A stretch of DNA of 64,000 nt, taken from Molossus alvarezi (lineage: Eukaryota; Chordata; Mammalia; Chiroptera; Molossidae). Position 1 is the stretch's first letter; the number at the start of each line of letters is the position of its first letter. Positions 1-12,347 of this stretch are shown piece by piece. The notes below the pieces were generated by a model. That model had not been told where the DNA came from. It was given only the letters and a program-made list of their open reading frames with translations, and did not search any database. The DNA is taken from assembly GCA_037176705.1 (NCBI GenBank), contig CM073908.1, positions 130,809,430-130,873,429 on the forward strand, read 5' to 3'. The translations under genes and the position numbers were made by a program.

Positions 1-1331
1 TAGCTAATCCCTTCACCTTCCTTTACCCAGCCCCTAAGCTCACTCCCCTCTGAGATCTGTCAGTCTGTTCCATGTATCCACGCCTCTAGTTCTATTTTGT
101 TCGTCAGTTTATAGATTTCACATATAAGTGAGATCACATGGTATTTGTCTTTCTATGACTGGCTTATTTCACTTAGCATAATACTCCCCAGGTCCCTCCA
201 TGCTGTCTCAAATGGTAAGAGATCCTTCCTTTTTATAGTTGTATAGTATTCCACTGTGTAAATGTACCACAGCTTTTTCATACACTCATCTACTGATGGG
301 CACTTGGGCTGTTTCCAGATCTTAGCTATTGTAAATGGTGCTGCTATGCACATAGGGGTGCATATATTCTTTCTGACTGGTGTTCGGGGGGAGGGGATTC
401 TTAAGATATATACCCAGAAATGGGATTGCTGGGTCAAATGGCAGTTCAATTTTTAACTTTTTGAAGTAACACCATAGTGTTTCCCACAGTGGCTGCACCA
501 GTCTGCATTCTCACCAGCAGTGTATTAGGGTTCCCTTTTCTCCACATCTTCACCAGCACTTATTTGTTGATTTATTGATGGTAGCCATTCTTCCAGGTGT
601 GAGGTGATACTTCATTGTAGTTTTAATTTGCATCTCTCTGATTAGTGACCTTGAGCATTTTTTCAGGTCTATTTGCCATCTGTATGTCCTCTTTGAAAAA
701 ATGTCTATTCAGGTTATTTGACCATTTTTTAATTGAATTGATTTTCTCCCTGGTGTATAAAGAATTATATAAATTCTTTATACATTTGGGACATTAACTG
801 TTTGTCAGATGAATCATTGGTGAATATGTTCTCCCATATAATGGGTTCCCCTTTTTTTTTTATGGTGTCATTTTATGCAGAGGGTTTTTAGTTTGATGTA
901 ATCCAATTTGTTTATTTTTCCATGTGTTTCCCTTGTCCTTGGAAACATATTGGTAAAAATATTCTTTTGAGAGATGTCTGAGATTTTACTGCCTATGTTT
1001 TCTTCTAGGATTTTTATGGTTTTGAACTTACCTGTTTTGAGTTTATTCTTGTGTATGGTATAAGTTAGTGGTTTAGTTTTATTTTTTTGCATATACCTGT
1101 TCAATTTTCCCAGCACCATTTATGGAAGAGACTGTCTTTACTCCATTGTATGCTCTTGCTTTCTTTTCAAATATTAATTGAGCATAATGGCTATGGTCAA
1201 TTTCTGGGTTCCCTATTCTGTTCCATTGATCTATATACCTGTTGTTGTGCCAGTACCAGGCTGTTTTTATTACAAGAGCTTTGTAGTATAGTTTGATATC
1301 TGGTATTGTGATCCCTCCAACTTTGTTCTCT
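1..1331 (-). mobile_element. 5'-truncated L1 (LINE-1), 3' third
   Basis: The minus strand reads as the last third of L1 ORF2 followed by the 3' UTR, which runs off the window at position 1. Translated blocks such as KIWKQPKCPSVDE and LWYIYTVEYYTTIKRKDLL (about 153-449) are the conserved L1 ORF2 C-terminus and are shared with the L1s at 19.8, 26.5 and 48.2 kb. Upstream blocks (868-1119 and 1197-1331, including the SWRDHNTR region) carry stops and frameshifts, so the copy is dead. It stops abruptly near 1331, where unrelated sequence and a SINE begin, as expected for 5' truncation during target-primed reverse transcription. The T-rich 3' UTR differs from that of L1-A/B/C and resembles the L1 tail at 63.5 kb, which suggests another subfamily. 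Confidence 0.9.
150..1331 (-). pseudogene. L1 ORF2 C-terminal remnant
   Basis: This is a decayed piece of the L1 endonuclease/reverse-transcriptase protein, covering the region after the RT domain and the cysteine-rich C-terminus. Three short open segments on the minus strand (about 153-449, 868-1119 and 1197-1331) lie in different frames, so at least two frameshifts separate them. Neither the endonuclease nor the RT FADD motif is present, because the element is truncated before them. No function is expected. Confidence 0.8.
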
Positions 1332-1569
1332 CAGTACTATTAAATTGTTTTCTTTATTGATTTCAGAGAGGGAGGAAGTGAGGTAGAAGAGGGAGAGAGA
1401 GGTAGAAACATTGATAAGAGCGAACACTGATTGGCCTGCTCCTGCATGCCCCCCACTGGGTATTTGGCCTACAACCTGGGCATGTGTCCTGACCAGGAAT
1501 CAAACCTGTGACCTCCATGGATCAATGCTCAACCACTGAGCCACACTAGCCAGACAGTACTATTAAATT
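1332..1569. repeat. 15-bp target-site duplication around a Ves SINE
   Basis: CAGTACTATTAAATT occurs at 1332-1346 and again, identical, at 1555-1569. It brackets the SINE at 1347-1554 exactly, which proves insertion by L1-driven retrotransposition. The lack of mismatches suggests a relatively young insertion. Confidence 0.9.
1347..1554 (-). mobile_element. Ves-type SINE (tRNA-derived), minus
   Basis: Read on the minus strand, the tRNA-related head (CTGGCTAGTGTGGCTCAGTG, ending at 1554) is followed by a B-box-like region, the GGGGGGCATGCAGGAG block, a CT-rich stretch and an AT-rich tail near 1347. The same layout recurs throughout the window. Perfect 15-bp target-site duplications flank it. 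Ves SINEs are Pol III transcripts mobilised by L1. Confidence 0.92.
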
Positions 1570-4143
1570 TTAACTCATACACATATCCAATTTGACTTAT
1601 TCCTCTTTTATTATTTTTGTCCTCTTATAAAATTTTTATTGGCTATTGATTTAAAAGAAAAAGTTATTATCTAATACTGGTTAATTCAAAGGGAAAGTTT
1701 ATAAATTCTATTCTTACTTATATAACGTTTTGTTGTTTATCTTGCATTTTTCAGATGGTCAAATAAGTTGTAAATAATACCATATTTAAATATTAAATGA
1801 TTCTTATGTGGTTAGGATAGACCCTACCTGATCATAGTGCTTCTTGTTTACATATATAAAAATATATAGGTTTTTTTCATGTTTTATAAAAATATTAAAT
1901 TTTTACCAGTTTTATGTACAAGTTGTTACAACTTTCTTCTCTTCTCATAGTGTGTACAAATTCTCCTTGACTATGATGGGTTACTTCTTGATAAACCTAT
2001 CCCAAGTTGACAATGTATTTAATACATCTAACCTACTGAACATCATAGTTTAGCCTAACCTACCTTAAACATATTCAGAATATAATATTCAAACAAAAAT
2101 GTCATTTTAGGAATATTATAAGAATACTTGACAAGATTTTGAAGTCCATGGGAGGGACAAATTTAGAAATACGTCTATTATATTACTCCGTTTGACTATT
2201 TTAGTTGCCAAAGCCAGAGAGATATATGTTAAACATTTCTCAAGCTAAAACTTGGCCCTGTGAAATGGACTCAAATTTGCTGGACTGAATAGGAAAACTT
2301 TATGGGATTAGGAGTATGGAAAGAAAAAGTTAAAAATGAATTCCATAGATTTAACAGGACAAGTCCATATGTTACCAAATCCCTAATAAGAAAAATATAC
2401 CACAGTGACATGCCTATGGACACTTTCTTGTTCTTTGTAGAGTTTTAGGATCAGAAGCCTGTCATTCAATAGTGTCATTAGGGCACCAGGCTGCCAAGAT
2501 AATATAGTTCCCTTTCTGATTATATCTTTGAATTAATAGAAAACCTAGATCCTGGTAATGAATCTTTGAACCTATCTTCTAATCTTAAATGCATTTGTGA
2601 TGACCGTCTGATTCTTCCCTAATTGATTTAAATACAAGACATTAGGTCAGAACTGGCAGTTAATTTAAATTTATTTTAAGTAAGGACTAGACTGGGGAGC
2701 CATCTCTTTCTTCCTTCTTTCTTCTTTAAGCAAAACAAAAGGCTATTCGCCTCCTGAACATAAATTGCTGTATTCATTGAGTCTAGTTTCTGCAACATAA
2801 GAGTTTTATGAGAACTCAGATAATCAGCTAAGGATAATTATTTACTTTTTATAAGCAATGGACAGCTAAGATTTTATATAGCTACTCTGAAAAAAATTGT
2901 AAGTTTTTTAAAAAATAGTATAGAATTTACATTTTAGTGGTTACAAAAGAAATATGCCGTGTATGTAAACCACACTACCTTCACTTGATGAATCTATTTT
3001 TGGGAAAGAGATAATATAATGAGTGTAATGTAGAATTTATGTCACAAAGACAAACATCTCTAAAAAGTGAATCAAAAGTTGTTTTAGCAAATGCATTTCA
3101 TTCTTAAAATGCCTAATACGTGTTTTTTCTTTTTTTTTCTTCCACGTTTTAATAGAGTTTGTAAGGATTACTTTCACTTCAGGAGGGTTTAAAATTCCCT
3201 TTATTTAGGGGATAAAGTGTTTAATCACCATGTACTTTTGTTTGAAATCAGTGCAAAATAATGTTGTATAATATGGAAAGGCAATGAGGAGGGAAAATAT
3301 ATCAGAAATCAGTACAAACTGGCACTGTTGCCAGTAGAAAACAGATGCAATGTAAAACATTTTTATTATTAAAACAATAGAAAGTGGGATTAAAATTAAG
3401 AATCAGTCTCTGGAAAACTGCCGCAAATTGACATTTGAAGAAATAATTTGTTTTTAAGGATGGCTAGCATCTCTTTAACATCCTGCAGTGATAAATCAGC
3501 TAATCCTAGAAAATAACAGCAGTAAGTCACAAGGCCTTTCAATGTCTATTAATTTAATATTAAAACATGCTCTTATAAAAAAAAAGACCATGGCATATTT
3601 TTTTTTCAAATTAATCCTTTACAATTTATCATAATTAAGCACATCGACCTTTTCAAGATATGTTTTCACATTTGATTTAATTTTAAGACGCAATTGATCA
3701 AAACTGTGGTCATTTTACTTTTTTGTGTATACAGGAGTATTTTCAGCAAGTCACAGATTTTATTAGTGAACTGGGTTTCTCAATGTGTATATTTATTTCC
3801 TAAAGAAAGAAAAATTATGAACTTCAGTTGTTCAAAATATCATACCTGTATAAATCAAAGAAATTTAAGTGACAACAAATTCCTAATCATCTCAAATACC
3901 AAAGATAATTTTTGTTTTACTGCTTATTTTACCTTTCATCCAGATATTTGCAATATGGTCATAATAAACTCTTGGTTTCTCTCTCTGTTGCAAATTAACA
4001 GAACGTTCACCACAGGTGAGGAGTTAAGGTCATATAGTAAACAATAAATATGCTTTTCAAAACTTTAAGATGTTGAATAATAGTTCTGGTTTGCAGTGAC
4101 TCAAGAGAATAAGACAACAATAAAAAGGCAAAGAGCCTAGCCA
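1570..4143. other. Unrecognised AT-rich intergenic DNA
   Basis: I recognise no repeat family, RNA gene or exon here. Open stretches are short (the longest is about 117 codons, at 3694-4047), have low-complexity composition and look like chance ORFs in AT-rich DNA. Confidence 0.5.
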
Positions 4144-4170
4144 AATCAATCAATCAATCAATCAATCAAT
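4144..4170. repeat. (AATC)n microsatellite
   Basis: There are nearly seven uninterrupted copies of AATC. It is a candidate length-polymorphic locus. Confidence 0.95.
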
Positions 4171-4210
4171 AAACAGTTATATTAGAAGGATTCATGAAGC
4201 ACTCAAAAAT

Positions 4211-4436
4211 ATTGTCTTCTTGTCCTGGCAGTTAGAGTGTTGGCCTGTGGACCAAAGAGTCGCGGGTTTGATTCCAGTGAAGAGCAAGTACCTGGGTTGC
4301 AGGTTCTATCCCTGGCCCTAGTTGGGGTCATTCAGGAGGCAACCAATCAACGTTTCTCTCTCACATCGATGTTTCTCTCTCTCTCTCCTTCCCTCCCTTC
4401 CACTCTATATACGCATTGTTTTCTTAAATTGCAAAA
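4211..4436 (+). mobile_element. Ves-type SINE, plus, with imperfect TSD
   Basis: From 4223 the sequence reads CCTGGCAGTTAGAGTGTTGG, a Ves head lacking the GGTTTGGCTCAG segment. The anticodon-like region, a CAACCAATC block, a CT-rich tract and CACTCTAT follow. ATTGTCTTCTTG (4211-4222) and ATTGTTTTCTTA (4425-4436) are probably the diverged target-site duplications. The short deletion in the A-box region probably inactivates its Pol III promoter. Confidence 0.85.
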
Positions 4437-5359
4437 CTTTTCTCTCCTACTTTTAAAAGTTCATTGAAGGTTTTGTTATCATTTTAATAAATTGAGAGAA
4501 AAAAATTACTCAACTCAGATTACTTAATATCATACTCATTTATTTTGCAAAGAATCACATGCTCATTTATTTTACTTTGCTTGCATGAGATACTCCAGAG
4601 TGATCTCTATGTAGGAGATTTCTCTAAGGCATGTAGGTTTCATACATAATATTTTATAAAGTTGCTTTTGGAGGGAAATGGTTATTTTAACATTCTGTTT
4701 CACACACTTGAGCAACTTTCTGCATAGACTTATCTGGTAGACAGTGTCACTAGGTTTTTTTCTCTCTGTTTGTGAATTGGTCACATTAGGTGGAATCATT
4801 TTTGAGATTTTTCAGGTTCAGACCCTGAGCACGTGATTAAGAACTTGACAGACCAAGAGATTCATCAATTCATGGAATAAAAAATTATTAAAAAAAATAG
4901 GTAACAGTCAAAGCAGTTTATCAAGAATTTTAATTCTGAAGTCTGGCATTTAACATGCAGTCCTTACAAAATATATTTTTGAAAGTGCATTGAGTTTCCC
5001 CAGATGCACACTATGTAAGCATTATGTATAACATTTCCAATTTTCTTTTTACATGATTGGCTCTTATTCAACTCAGTTGGCTTCACTGAATGAAAATCAT
5101 TAAACAAAAAGGAGAAAATTTAAAAAAACAAAAACAAAAAAAACCCATCTGTTTATACTCCAGAACAAAATGTGTGTCCTTACCAATACAATGCTGGGGA
5201 CTCTTGCTATAATTTTTCTGAATGGAAAGGCCTTATAATATGTGTTTAGGAGTATGTATATACATTGCCAAACCGGCCAGGGCTCTATACCCTGTTTATT
5301 TTCTTATTGTATCTAATATCATCCTTCATAGCAGTTATCATTGTATCTCTTACATCACC
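4437..5359. other. Unrecognised AT-rich intergenic DNA
   Basis: No repeat or gene is recognised. An A-rich simple stretch lies at about 5119-5144. Confidence 0.45.
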
Positions 5360-5466
5360 ATCCTTGAGGGCTGAAGACTTTGGGGTTTTGTTCACCATTT
5401 TATACTTCAGTATCTGGTGCAGTGCCTGGCACACAGCAGGCACTCTATCAATATTTCTCGACTGGA
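5360..5466 (+). mobile_element. Ancient L2/MIR-type 3' end
   Basis: The stretch holds the hallmark AGTGCCTGGCACACAGCAGG at about 5420, followed by CACTCTATCAATATTT. This is the conserved 3' end shared by mammalian L2 and MIR elements. The preceding GGGCTGAAGACTTTGG-type sequence fits L2 better than MIR. It is highly diverged, consistent with pre-eutherian age. Confidence 0.6.
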
Positions 5467-8400
5467 CAACTGAAACCTATCTAGATCCTAGAAGTCTTGA
5501 TTCTCAGCCTATGACTCTATTTGCATCATAATGCCACTTTTTCCATTGCTGTTATCATTTTATTACAAATATTATTCTGAAAATAGTTGCCATGGATGGA
5601 TGTTTACACCTAAACTAAATCAAATACTTACTCTGCTTTATGACAACTGAGAAGTTGCTACATGCTCATATGGATTCCACAGAAAATATCCTCAGGTTCA
5701 TATTGTAATTAAATTGGATCATGACCCATGCTAGAGAATTTAGTCATTTAGTCTGATTTTACTTCTCGTTTATTAAAGAAAGAGAGAACATGCTATGTTA
5801 AACAAATTGCAATTTTGTCTTGCAAAACGTATTCTGAAAACTGTTAGGAAAAAAAAATGAATGAAAAAAAAAAATAACAACAACCCGGATACATTTATTG
5901 ACCACTTAAATTTAGATAGCAATAAAGTATGTAAAATGATATATTTAAAAGTATTTCACAGTTTAGGAAAAAATGCTCCCGTTATATATATGTAGTAAAG
6001 CAATTTTTATATGAAAGAATAGTCCAAGAAGACTGAGATCCCTTTAACACAGGGAAAACAAAAAAACAAAATGCTCCATCTACAGGTTGCCATGGTTTCA
6101 GTTTAGAAAAAAAAGAAAGAAATTGGAAGGTCACCAATAAGTTCTGAGTATATTCTCTTTTTTTTTTTTGCAAAAAGGAATCATATCAATGCAGTATAAA
6201 ATTTTAACAAGATTTAGAACAATACAGGCACTTTGAAAATTATAGAACCATTAGTCAATACTATATTAAGCTGATTTATTACCCTCTAGTGCTAGTGTTT
6301 TAGTTGCTGATGGGGATCCAGTTAAGAAATAAGATTATGACTCCTTTCTTGAGGTTTTTGCACTATTTTCTCAGAAAATAAAGTAAATTAGACAATAAAT
6401 CATTGTTCATATCACTTCTAAACTAGTACCAATCTAAGAAGTGGATATTCAGGTTGAAAATTTTTTCCTCCCCCTGTATCAAAATTCGGTATGGTTACTT
6501 TCAGTCAAATGATGTAGAAGACTCCTTGATTGCAAGAAAGAAGCCTCATTTGAACTAGATTAAAGAACAATACAGAATTTATTAGAATAACAGTATCTTA
6601 CAATATTGCCAACCAGTGCCTAAAGACACTCTGTCTCTGAGGTCTGCCGATCTCTGCTTCCCTAAACTCTGTAGAAGATGAAGCACTTAGCTTCGTTCAA
6701 AGACACTGTGGTACAAACACAGCTCTCCCTTGCTTAACAGGCAATGAATTCAGCTTTTTTGTTTCGAATACTGAGTAGCAGCTTCTTCCATCAGTACTAT
6801 AATTGCTACTATTTTCCATGCACACCACCATCATCTTATCCACCCAATCCTCTCACTGAGAAGCCAGAGTGTGTCTGGGCATGCACCCCGACCCCATCCA
6901 ACACACACGCGCACACACACAGTCAAGAATAAATTTAAAATTGGCAATAAAAATTGTTATTTTTCCAGTTTAGATTCTATATTTGTTATATGCAAATCAA
7001 TCTAATTCAAGTTAAGTGTCTGTCTTCTACTTTCTCTCCCTTTTTCTCCATTCTTTGCAGTAAGGAGTCCTGGGGTTTAGTTGGCCTTTTCTTACTCCCA
7101 TGGGAAGAAAAGAAACCTTGCATTCATGAAGGGTATGGGTGTGTGGATGATTTTGTTCTGCTGGCGGCAGGGAATAGGAGAAATTCCGTTTCTATGGCCT
7201 TCCTGTGCATTATCTCTGTTCCCAAATGCACAGTATCTGGTCTATTCTAGTTTTTGGACTGGTGACCATGTTTAACAAAGAGGTCCCAAATCTGACATTC
7301 AGAGACATTGATAACAGCCTGTTTGTTCTCTACATTGCAACCACTTTGTCTACCATTGAGTCCACTGGCCCTATTAGCCTCTCTGAGTCTTCTCACTAGG
7401 GTACTTATCACGCAGCCAGGCAGTGGGAAACAAAGGTAGCCACACAAGCAAGCTGCTTCAGGCTCATCTGTCTAGCTGTCCCTCTTACCACCACTATGCT
7501 GTCACTAGAAGATTGTTGCATTTGGTCTAGAGAGAGGCTTATCAGGTATGGCCCAGGCATTCGGATTCCTGGAAGTTCTTTACCCAAGGAATGTGCCCTG
7601 ACATTGTCAAGATCTCCTATACTTACATTGGTGTTTCTAGAGGACTCCCTCTCCTGGTTTCAGCCCAGTTGTAACCAGATTGAGGACACCTTTTCCCACT
7701 CTCTTCCACTTCTCATAAACCACTGAGGATGAAGAACACTTCATCTTTTATGTCATAGACTTTATATCACTTCTTTTATATCATGGATTTCCCTAGATGG
7801 AATCTTTCTTCTGCCCCATAGAAAACTCGCAGCTCATGTACAAGGGTGATCCTTTCTAAAATAGAAATTTTCTCTATGATCTAGTAATCTAAGTCCATTT
7901 CTCAATATGTTAATCGAACTTAAAGAAATTCAGAAAAACCTTTTCTCTCTTGATAAAACCTGGCTCTTAAGATTCTTATCCTGCTTTTAACTCAAAGAAA
8001 GTCAGTTTTGGATTCCAAAAGCTGACTATTGATCTTGAATTTGCCTTTGCATTTCTGTACCAGCAATCCCAGTCTTTCCCAAGTTAAATGAATGCTCTGA
8101 CTGAATAGGGGGAAACATAAACACAGGAATATAAAAAATAACTGAAAATGTATTTATTTGTGGGAAAATATTATCTTTAATACCTATTGATACAATTTTT
8201 GCCACAATAAAAAAATGTTTTCAAAATCTATTATTATCTAATACTTGTGGTTTAAGGTAACTCAATGTGTTAAAGTTCATTAAAAGTTTTATGCACATGT
8301 GGAGACTGCTCATGAACCCAATTATTTGACAACACAAAAGTCACATGTTCTTCACCTCCATATGCCATGAATTCTTCAGTGTTTAATACCTAAATAGTAT

Positions 8401-8742
8401 GCTACCTCCTATGATATTGAAAGAAAAGAGAACCTTTAACTTAGTTGTTATGCGGATATTTTTGTATGGTTGGTTAGTGGGGTCAGAAGGAGGCAGTGAC
8501 TCAAAATGACAGTCACTCAACAACCAATAGGGAAACAATGGAGAGAAAAGTGAGGGGAGTTCCAAGTGACAAGAGTTTTCTGCTGAGCAATGTTGAGAAA
8601 ATATAAATATATATAAAATCTTACTCATAGCAAAACTCACTTAAAATAGTAGAATGGAGTGAACTATTTGGATCACATTATTAACCGTTAAATGTGCTGA
8701 GTCTTATCTGACACTGTCTTAGATTATTCAGTGGTCTAGGTC
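5467..8742. other. Mostly unrecognised intergenic DNA
   Basis: No gene is identified. A (CA/CG)n tract lies at 6900-6921. The part at about 7000-7740 has higher GC and several overlapping 60-100 codon open stretches on both strands, none with a recognisable domain. It could be an old LTR or retroelement interior that I cannot name. The rest is AT-rich and featureless to me. Confidence 0.4.
6900..6921. repeat. Short (CA)n tract
   Basis: This is an alternating AC run interrupted by GCGC in the middle. Confidence 0.85.
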
Positions 8743-8744
8743 TC

Positions 8745-8990
8745 ATCAGCAGAAACAACCATTACAAACAATTATTGAATCCTTATCCTGGGCCTGGTGC
8801 TTTTCCAAGTGCTGTATATTTATTATAATTTTTAATGTTCAAAACAACCCTGCAAAATAGTTAGATTAGGAAATTGAAACACAGGAGGTTAAATGGCTTT
8901 TATAAAGACACACAGATAATTGGCATGAAGTTTGACTTTTGAATCACGAATTTGACTTCTTGCTCTTATTACTTATAAGCTATGATATTT
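8745..8990 (-). mobile_element. MIR SINE relic, minus
   Basis: The plus strand shows the reverse complement of MIR: CTGGGCCTGGTGCTTTTCC and AAGTGCTGTATATTTATT, then AAACACAGGAGGTTAAATGG and ACACACAGATAATTGGCATG. These match the conserved MIR core in the right order. Divergence is high, as expected for MIR. Confidence 0.75.
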
Positions 8991-10085
8991 CTCTGAAGCC
9001 ACTCATCTTATGGATGGAAAATTTCAGACTTCAGTGTCATCTCAGATATGACCAGGTGGCTGTGCATGCTGTATGACTGAAATATATCTGGGTATAGTCC
9101 TTAGTTATTGTTACTCCACAGAACCTTTCATTCTTCCTCATTTAGACATGCAGAATCTGCTATTAAAGTTTATCAGTGGTTATCACTTTGAGAGTATGAC
9201 AGTCTGTAAATCATGGTGTTGGATTTTTATGAATAGAGAAAATCTCAAAGACTCAATCCAAAACTTAATAAACCCACAGCAACATATGGCAGGAGGCCTC
9301 TCTGTCTGGAGCCTTAGTCATCCACGAGAATTATTGTTTCCCTCTTGGCAATACTAACTGGTAACTGACTCAGGATACCCTCCATTCACACTGCTATTAT
9401 AGAAAGTTACCAGGTTCTCTGGGTCTAAAGCCAAGCTGATATCTTCTGCCAGTTTTCCCTTTGCCCAAATACCTGTGGTTATGTGGAAGACAAGGCTCTG
9501 CTACAATTCATAGTCCAACCTAGAGTCTTAAAGGATTGGGAGACAAAGGAGAACACATGTACCCTTACTGAGAAAAACTGGATCCCAAGATTCCCCTTAG
9601 GGAAAATTTTGAGAATAAACATATCCACCATTTATGGTTTTTCTTTTCCATAGGATGGGGAGTTCTGAATATCCTAACTAAAAAAATACAAAATGACAAT
9701 AGATTTAAAAAGCAATAGAGATAAAATCATAAGAGCAAAAAAACAGTCAAAAAAGAAAAAAAATTGCAATCAATATATAAATAGAAGATATTCACATGGA
9801 TACTTTGGGTACTCTAATTCATTGCAAACAAACATGTAACAATATTGAGAGAAATGGGAAATCACACAGATGATTCAAATTTATTTCATGTTTTGTTTAG
9901 GGGTTAGAATTATAAGCTAAATTAGTTCTTAGGTTATAACCTTATTTTTAAATTCATTATATAAACTATTATAAAATTTTGATAAGATAACTTAAATCTC
10001 TGATAAATAAATTATTCATCTTAACAATTTACATATTTGTGAATTTAATAGATTAAAACAAAGAAATGGTTTATGTAAATAACAC
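8991..10085. other. Unrecognised intergenic DNA
   Basis: No repeat or gene is recognised. The longest open stretch, 94 codons at 9073-9357 plus, shows no domain. Confidence 0.4.
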
Positions 10086-10089
10086 TTTT

Positions 10090-10290
10090 TATTATTTATT
10101 TAGTGTCTGCTGACTGCCACAAATTATAATTATCTTCTTTACCATTCCAATAATTCTAAGATGACATTATCCACTCACATTTACACAAACAAAAACAGGC
10201 CAGAGATATAAACTTGCTTCATCAAGATTGCAGTCAAGTAATTGACAGAGCCAAGATTCAAACTCAGACCCATCTGACTCAATACAATTA
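10090..10290 (-). mobile_element. MIR SINE relic, minus
   Basis: The segment has TTTAGTGTCTGCTGACTGCC at the start. Towards the end it has AACTTGCTTCATCAAGATTG, GACAGAGCCAAGATTCAAAC and CAGACCCATCTGACTC, the degraded reverse complement of the MIR 5' half. It stops just before the mariner MITE half at 10313. Confidence 0.7.
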
Positions 10291-10312
10291 CTAATGGTGT
10301 AAAGACATACTA

Positions 10313-10366
10313 TAGGGTGGGGCAAAAGTGGATTTACAGTTGTGAGTACATGAAATAGAATTTATT
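10313..10366. mobile_element. Half of a mariner-like MITE
   Basis: After a TA dinucleotide at 10311-10312 comes TAGGGTGGGGCAAAAGTGG and ATTTACAGTTGTGAGTAC, the same terminal repeat as the complete MITE at 49600-49726. Only one end is present. The other half is replaced by CT-rich Ves SINE sequence, so the element was cut by deletion or recombination. Confidence 0.7.
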
Positions 10367-10697
10367 CTCTCTCTCACATTGATGTTTTAAAAAAACTTTT
10401 TTTCTTTACTGATTTTAGAGAGGAAGAGAGAGGGAGGGAGAGATGGAAACATCGATGAGAGAGAACATCGATTGGCTGCCTCCTGCATGCCCCCCACTGA
10501 GGATCGGGCCCACAACCTGGGCATGTACCCTGACTGGGAATTGAACCAGCAACCTCTTGGTGCATGGGTTGACACTCAGCCACTGAGCCACACTGGCCGG
10601 GCTAACATTGATCTCTCTCTCTCTCTCTCTCTCCCCCTCCCTCCCTCTCTCTCTCCCTCCCTTCCACTCTATCTGAAAAAAAAAATCAATGGATAAA
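10367..10697 (+). mobile_element. Headless Ves SINE, plus, split by a second SINE
   Basis: The fragments CTCTCTCACATTGATG (to 10383) and, from 10605, ACATTGATCTCTCTCTC through a long CT tract, CCTTCCACTCTATCTG and poly(A), are the 3' half of a plus-strand Ves. The minus-strand Ves at 10384-10604 interrupts it. The tRNA-like head is missing and the mariner half abuts directly. Confidence 0.8.
10384..10604 (-). mobile_element. Ves SINE, minus, nested in another Ves
   Basis: It is complete from the tail (T-rich, near 10384) to the head (CCACTGAGCCACACTGGCC, near 10590). The 8-bp duplication ACATTGAT at 10376-10383 and 10605-10612 shows that the target was the CT-rich 3' half of the plus-strand Ves. 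Confidence 0.88.
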
Positions 10698-11001
10698 AGA
10701 AAAAGGAAGGACAAAACTTTGAAGGACAAAACTTTGGCCACAGAAAATGCCCTCCTTTGACTTTCTTCTCACTATTTTCCCATTACTTCACTCTCTTCAT
10801 GAATTCTTTCCAGTTCCCTGGCTTTTTGTCATCCTCCTCCATGTTGGCTCATATTTCCTCTGTTCACTCCTGTGCATGAAGTGTCTCCAACTATGTTTCT
10901 CATAAAAGAGAAGTCTCCATGATCAAATGTAATTTAGGAGAAGCTGCTTTAGACAGACTTACATGCATGTTGTGTGCCTCAGCCTGACTTTATGTAGTTA
11001 T

Positions 11002-11224
11002 AAAAAAATGGAAGTGAGTCCTGGCTGGTTTGGCTAAGCATGTACCTTAGTTGTGGTTTAGTTCCCAGCCCTGATCGGGATCATGCAGGAAGCAACCAGT
11101 CGATGTGTCTGTCTCACATCGGTGTTTCTCTCTCTCTTGTTTTCCCTTCCCTCCCTCCCACAATAGCTGAAGATAAATGGAAAAATATCCTCGGGTGAAG
11201 ATTTAAAAAAAAAAATGGCGGTGA
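11002..11224 (+). mobile_element. Ves SINE, plus, with TSD
   Basis: The head at 11018 (TCCTGGCTGGTTTGGCTAAG) has a short internal deletion. The CAACCAGTCGATG block, CT tract and tail AAATATCCTCGGGTGAAGAT follow. Target-site duplications AAAAAAATGGAAGTGA (11002-11017) and AAAAAAATGGCGGTGA (11209-11224) differ at two positions. Confidence 0.88.
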
Positions 11225-12210
11225 ATTTGAAGTTATTAACAGACTAGCCCTGGGACTACAGCTACTTTGTTTTGTCACCGAGGTCCAGAACCACACCCTT
11301 TAAGAATTCACATAGCGAGGATAGGCCTGATGTTCTCTGCTGAGAATTAAAGCACCTGACAAAAGTATACCCCTAGATGGAAAATTGTTTCATCTGCTCC
11401 CAGAATTTAACCTAGAGAAAATTAAACCCACAGAGAAGGACAGATTGTTCCTACCAGTGCTTATGGATCTAATAATATCAAGTTAACAATTACTTCAACA
11501 AAGATTTTCAGTAGATGATTTTGCTTACTGAAGAGAAAAGAATTAAATAACTGAAACCAAATATCCAATTCCTAAAATTAAAAAGATTATAATTACATTA
11601 ATAAGCAAAAAACTAAAACATTTTATTTTGCAAGAAATAAATTTCTTATGTAATGTATAAAATAAAATCTATTTGTACAGAGATGACTAATATTTGTTTG
11701 CAGGAAGGCTTTATCCTTCACTTTCTAATTTATAAATAACAATATCAATATCACTATATTAATACAGTTCTCAAATATTAAGGCATCTTTAGATATATAC
11801 TACGGTGATGGCATTTTAATAAAATATATTCTCCATATCTCCTGACATTTATTTTTATTCACTTTTTTTGGTTCTTATGCAATCATTTAGATCCAAACTG
11901 AGTCACCACAATTTAAGACAATGTCAAGCTCTCCTCTTTCTTTGCTCTGTCTGCTTAAGAACTAGTGCCCAATAGCCTTGGAAAACTGGCAGGGTTTAAG
12001 GTGAAATCTATAGATCTTGACAGGGATTAATCAATGCTATCTCTAAGAAGTAGATGGTCATCTTCTTCAAAGTCATTTTTTTTTAAAACTTTTGGAGTGC
12101 AAGACACTTCCATTCACCATTATAATCAATAGTCTTTGAATAGTCTTTGTAAGTGATGCAACTGTGGGCACTTGAGCAGGTACAAATAAGCCAATTCAGT
12201 TATATCATTT
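11225..12210. other. Unrecognised AT-rich intergenic DNA
   Basis: I see no repeat family or gene signal here. Confidence 0.45.
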
Positions 12211-12215
12211 ATATG

Positions 12216-12260
<45 letters not shown>

Positions 12261-12316
12261 CTTCACTCTAGGATATTTTTTTATTTATCTTCAGATAGAC
12301 TGGGAGGGAGGGAGGA

Positions 12317-12347
<31 letters not shown>

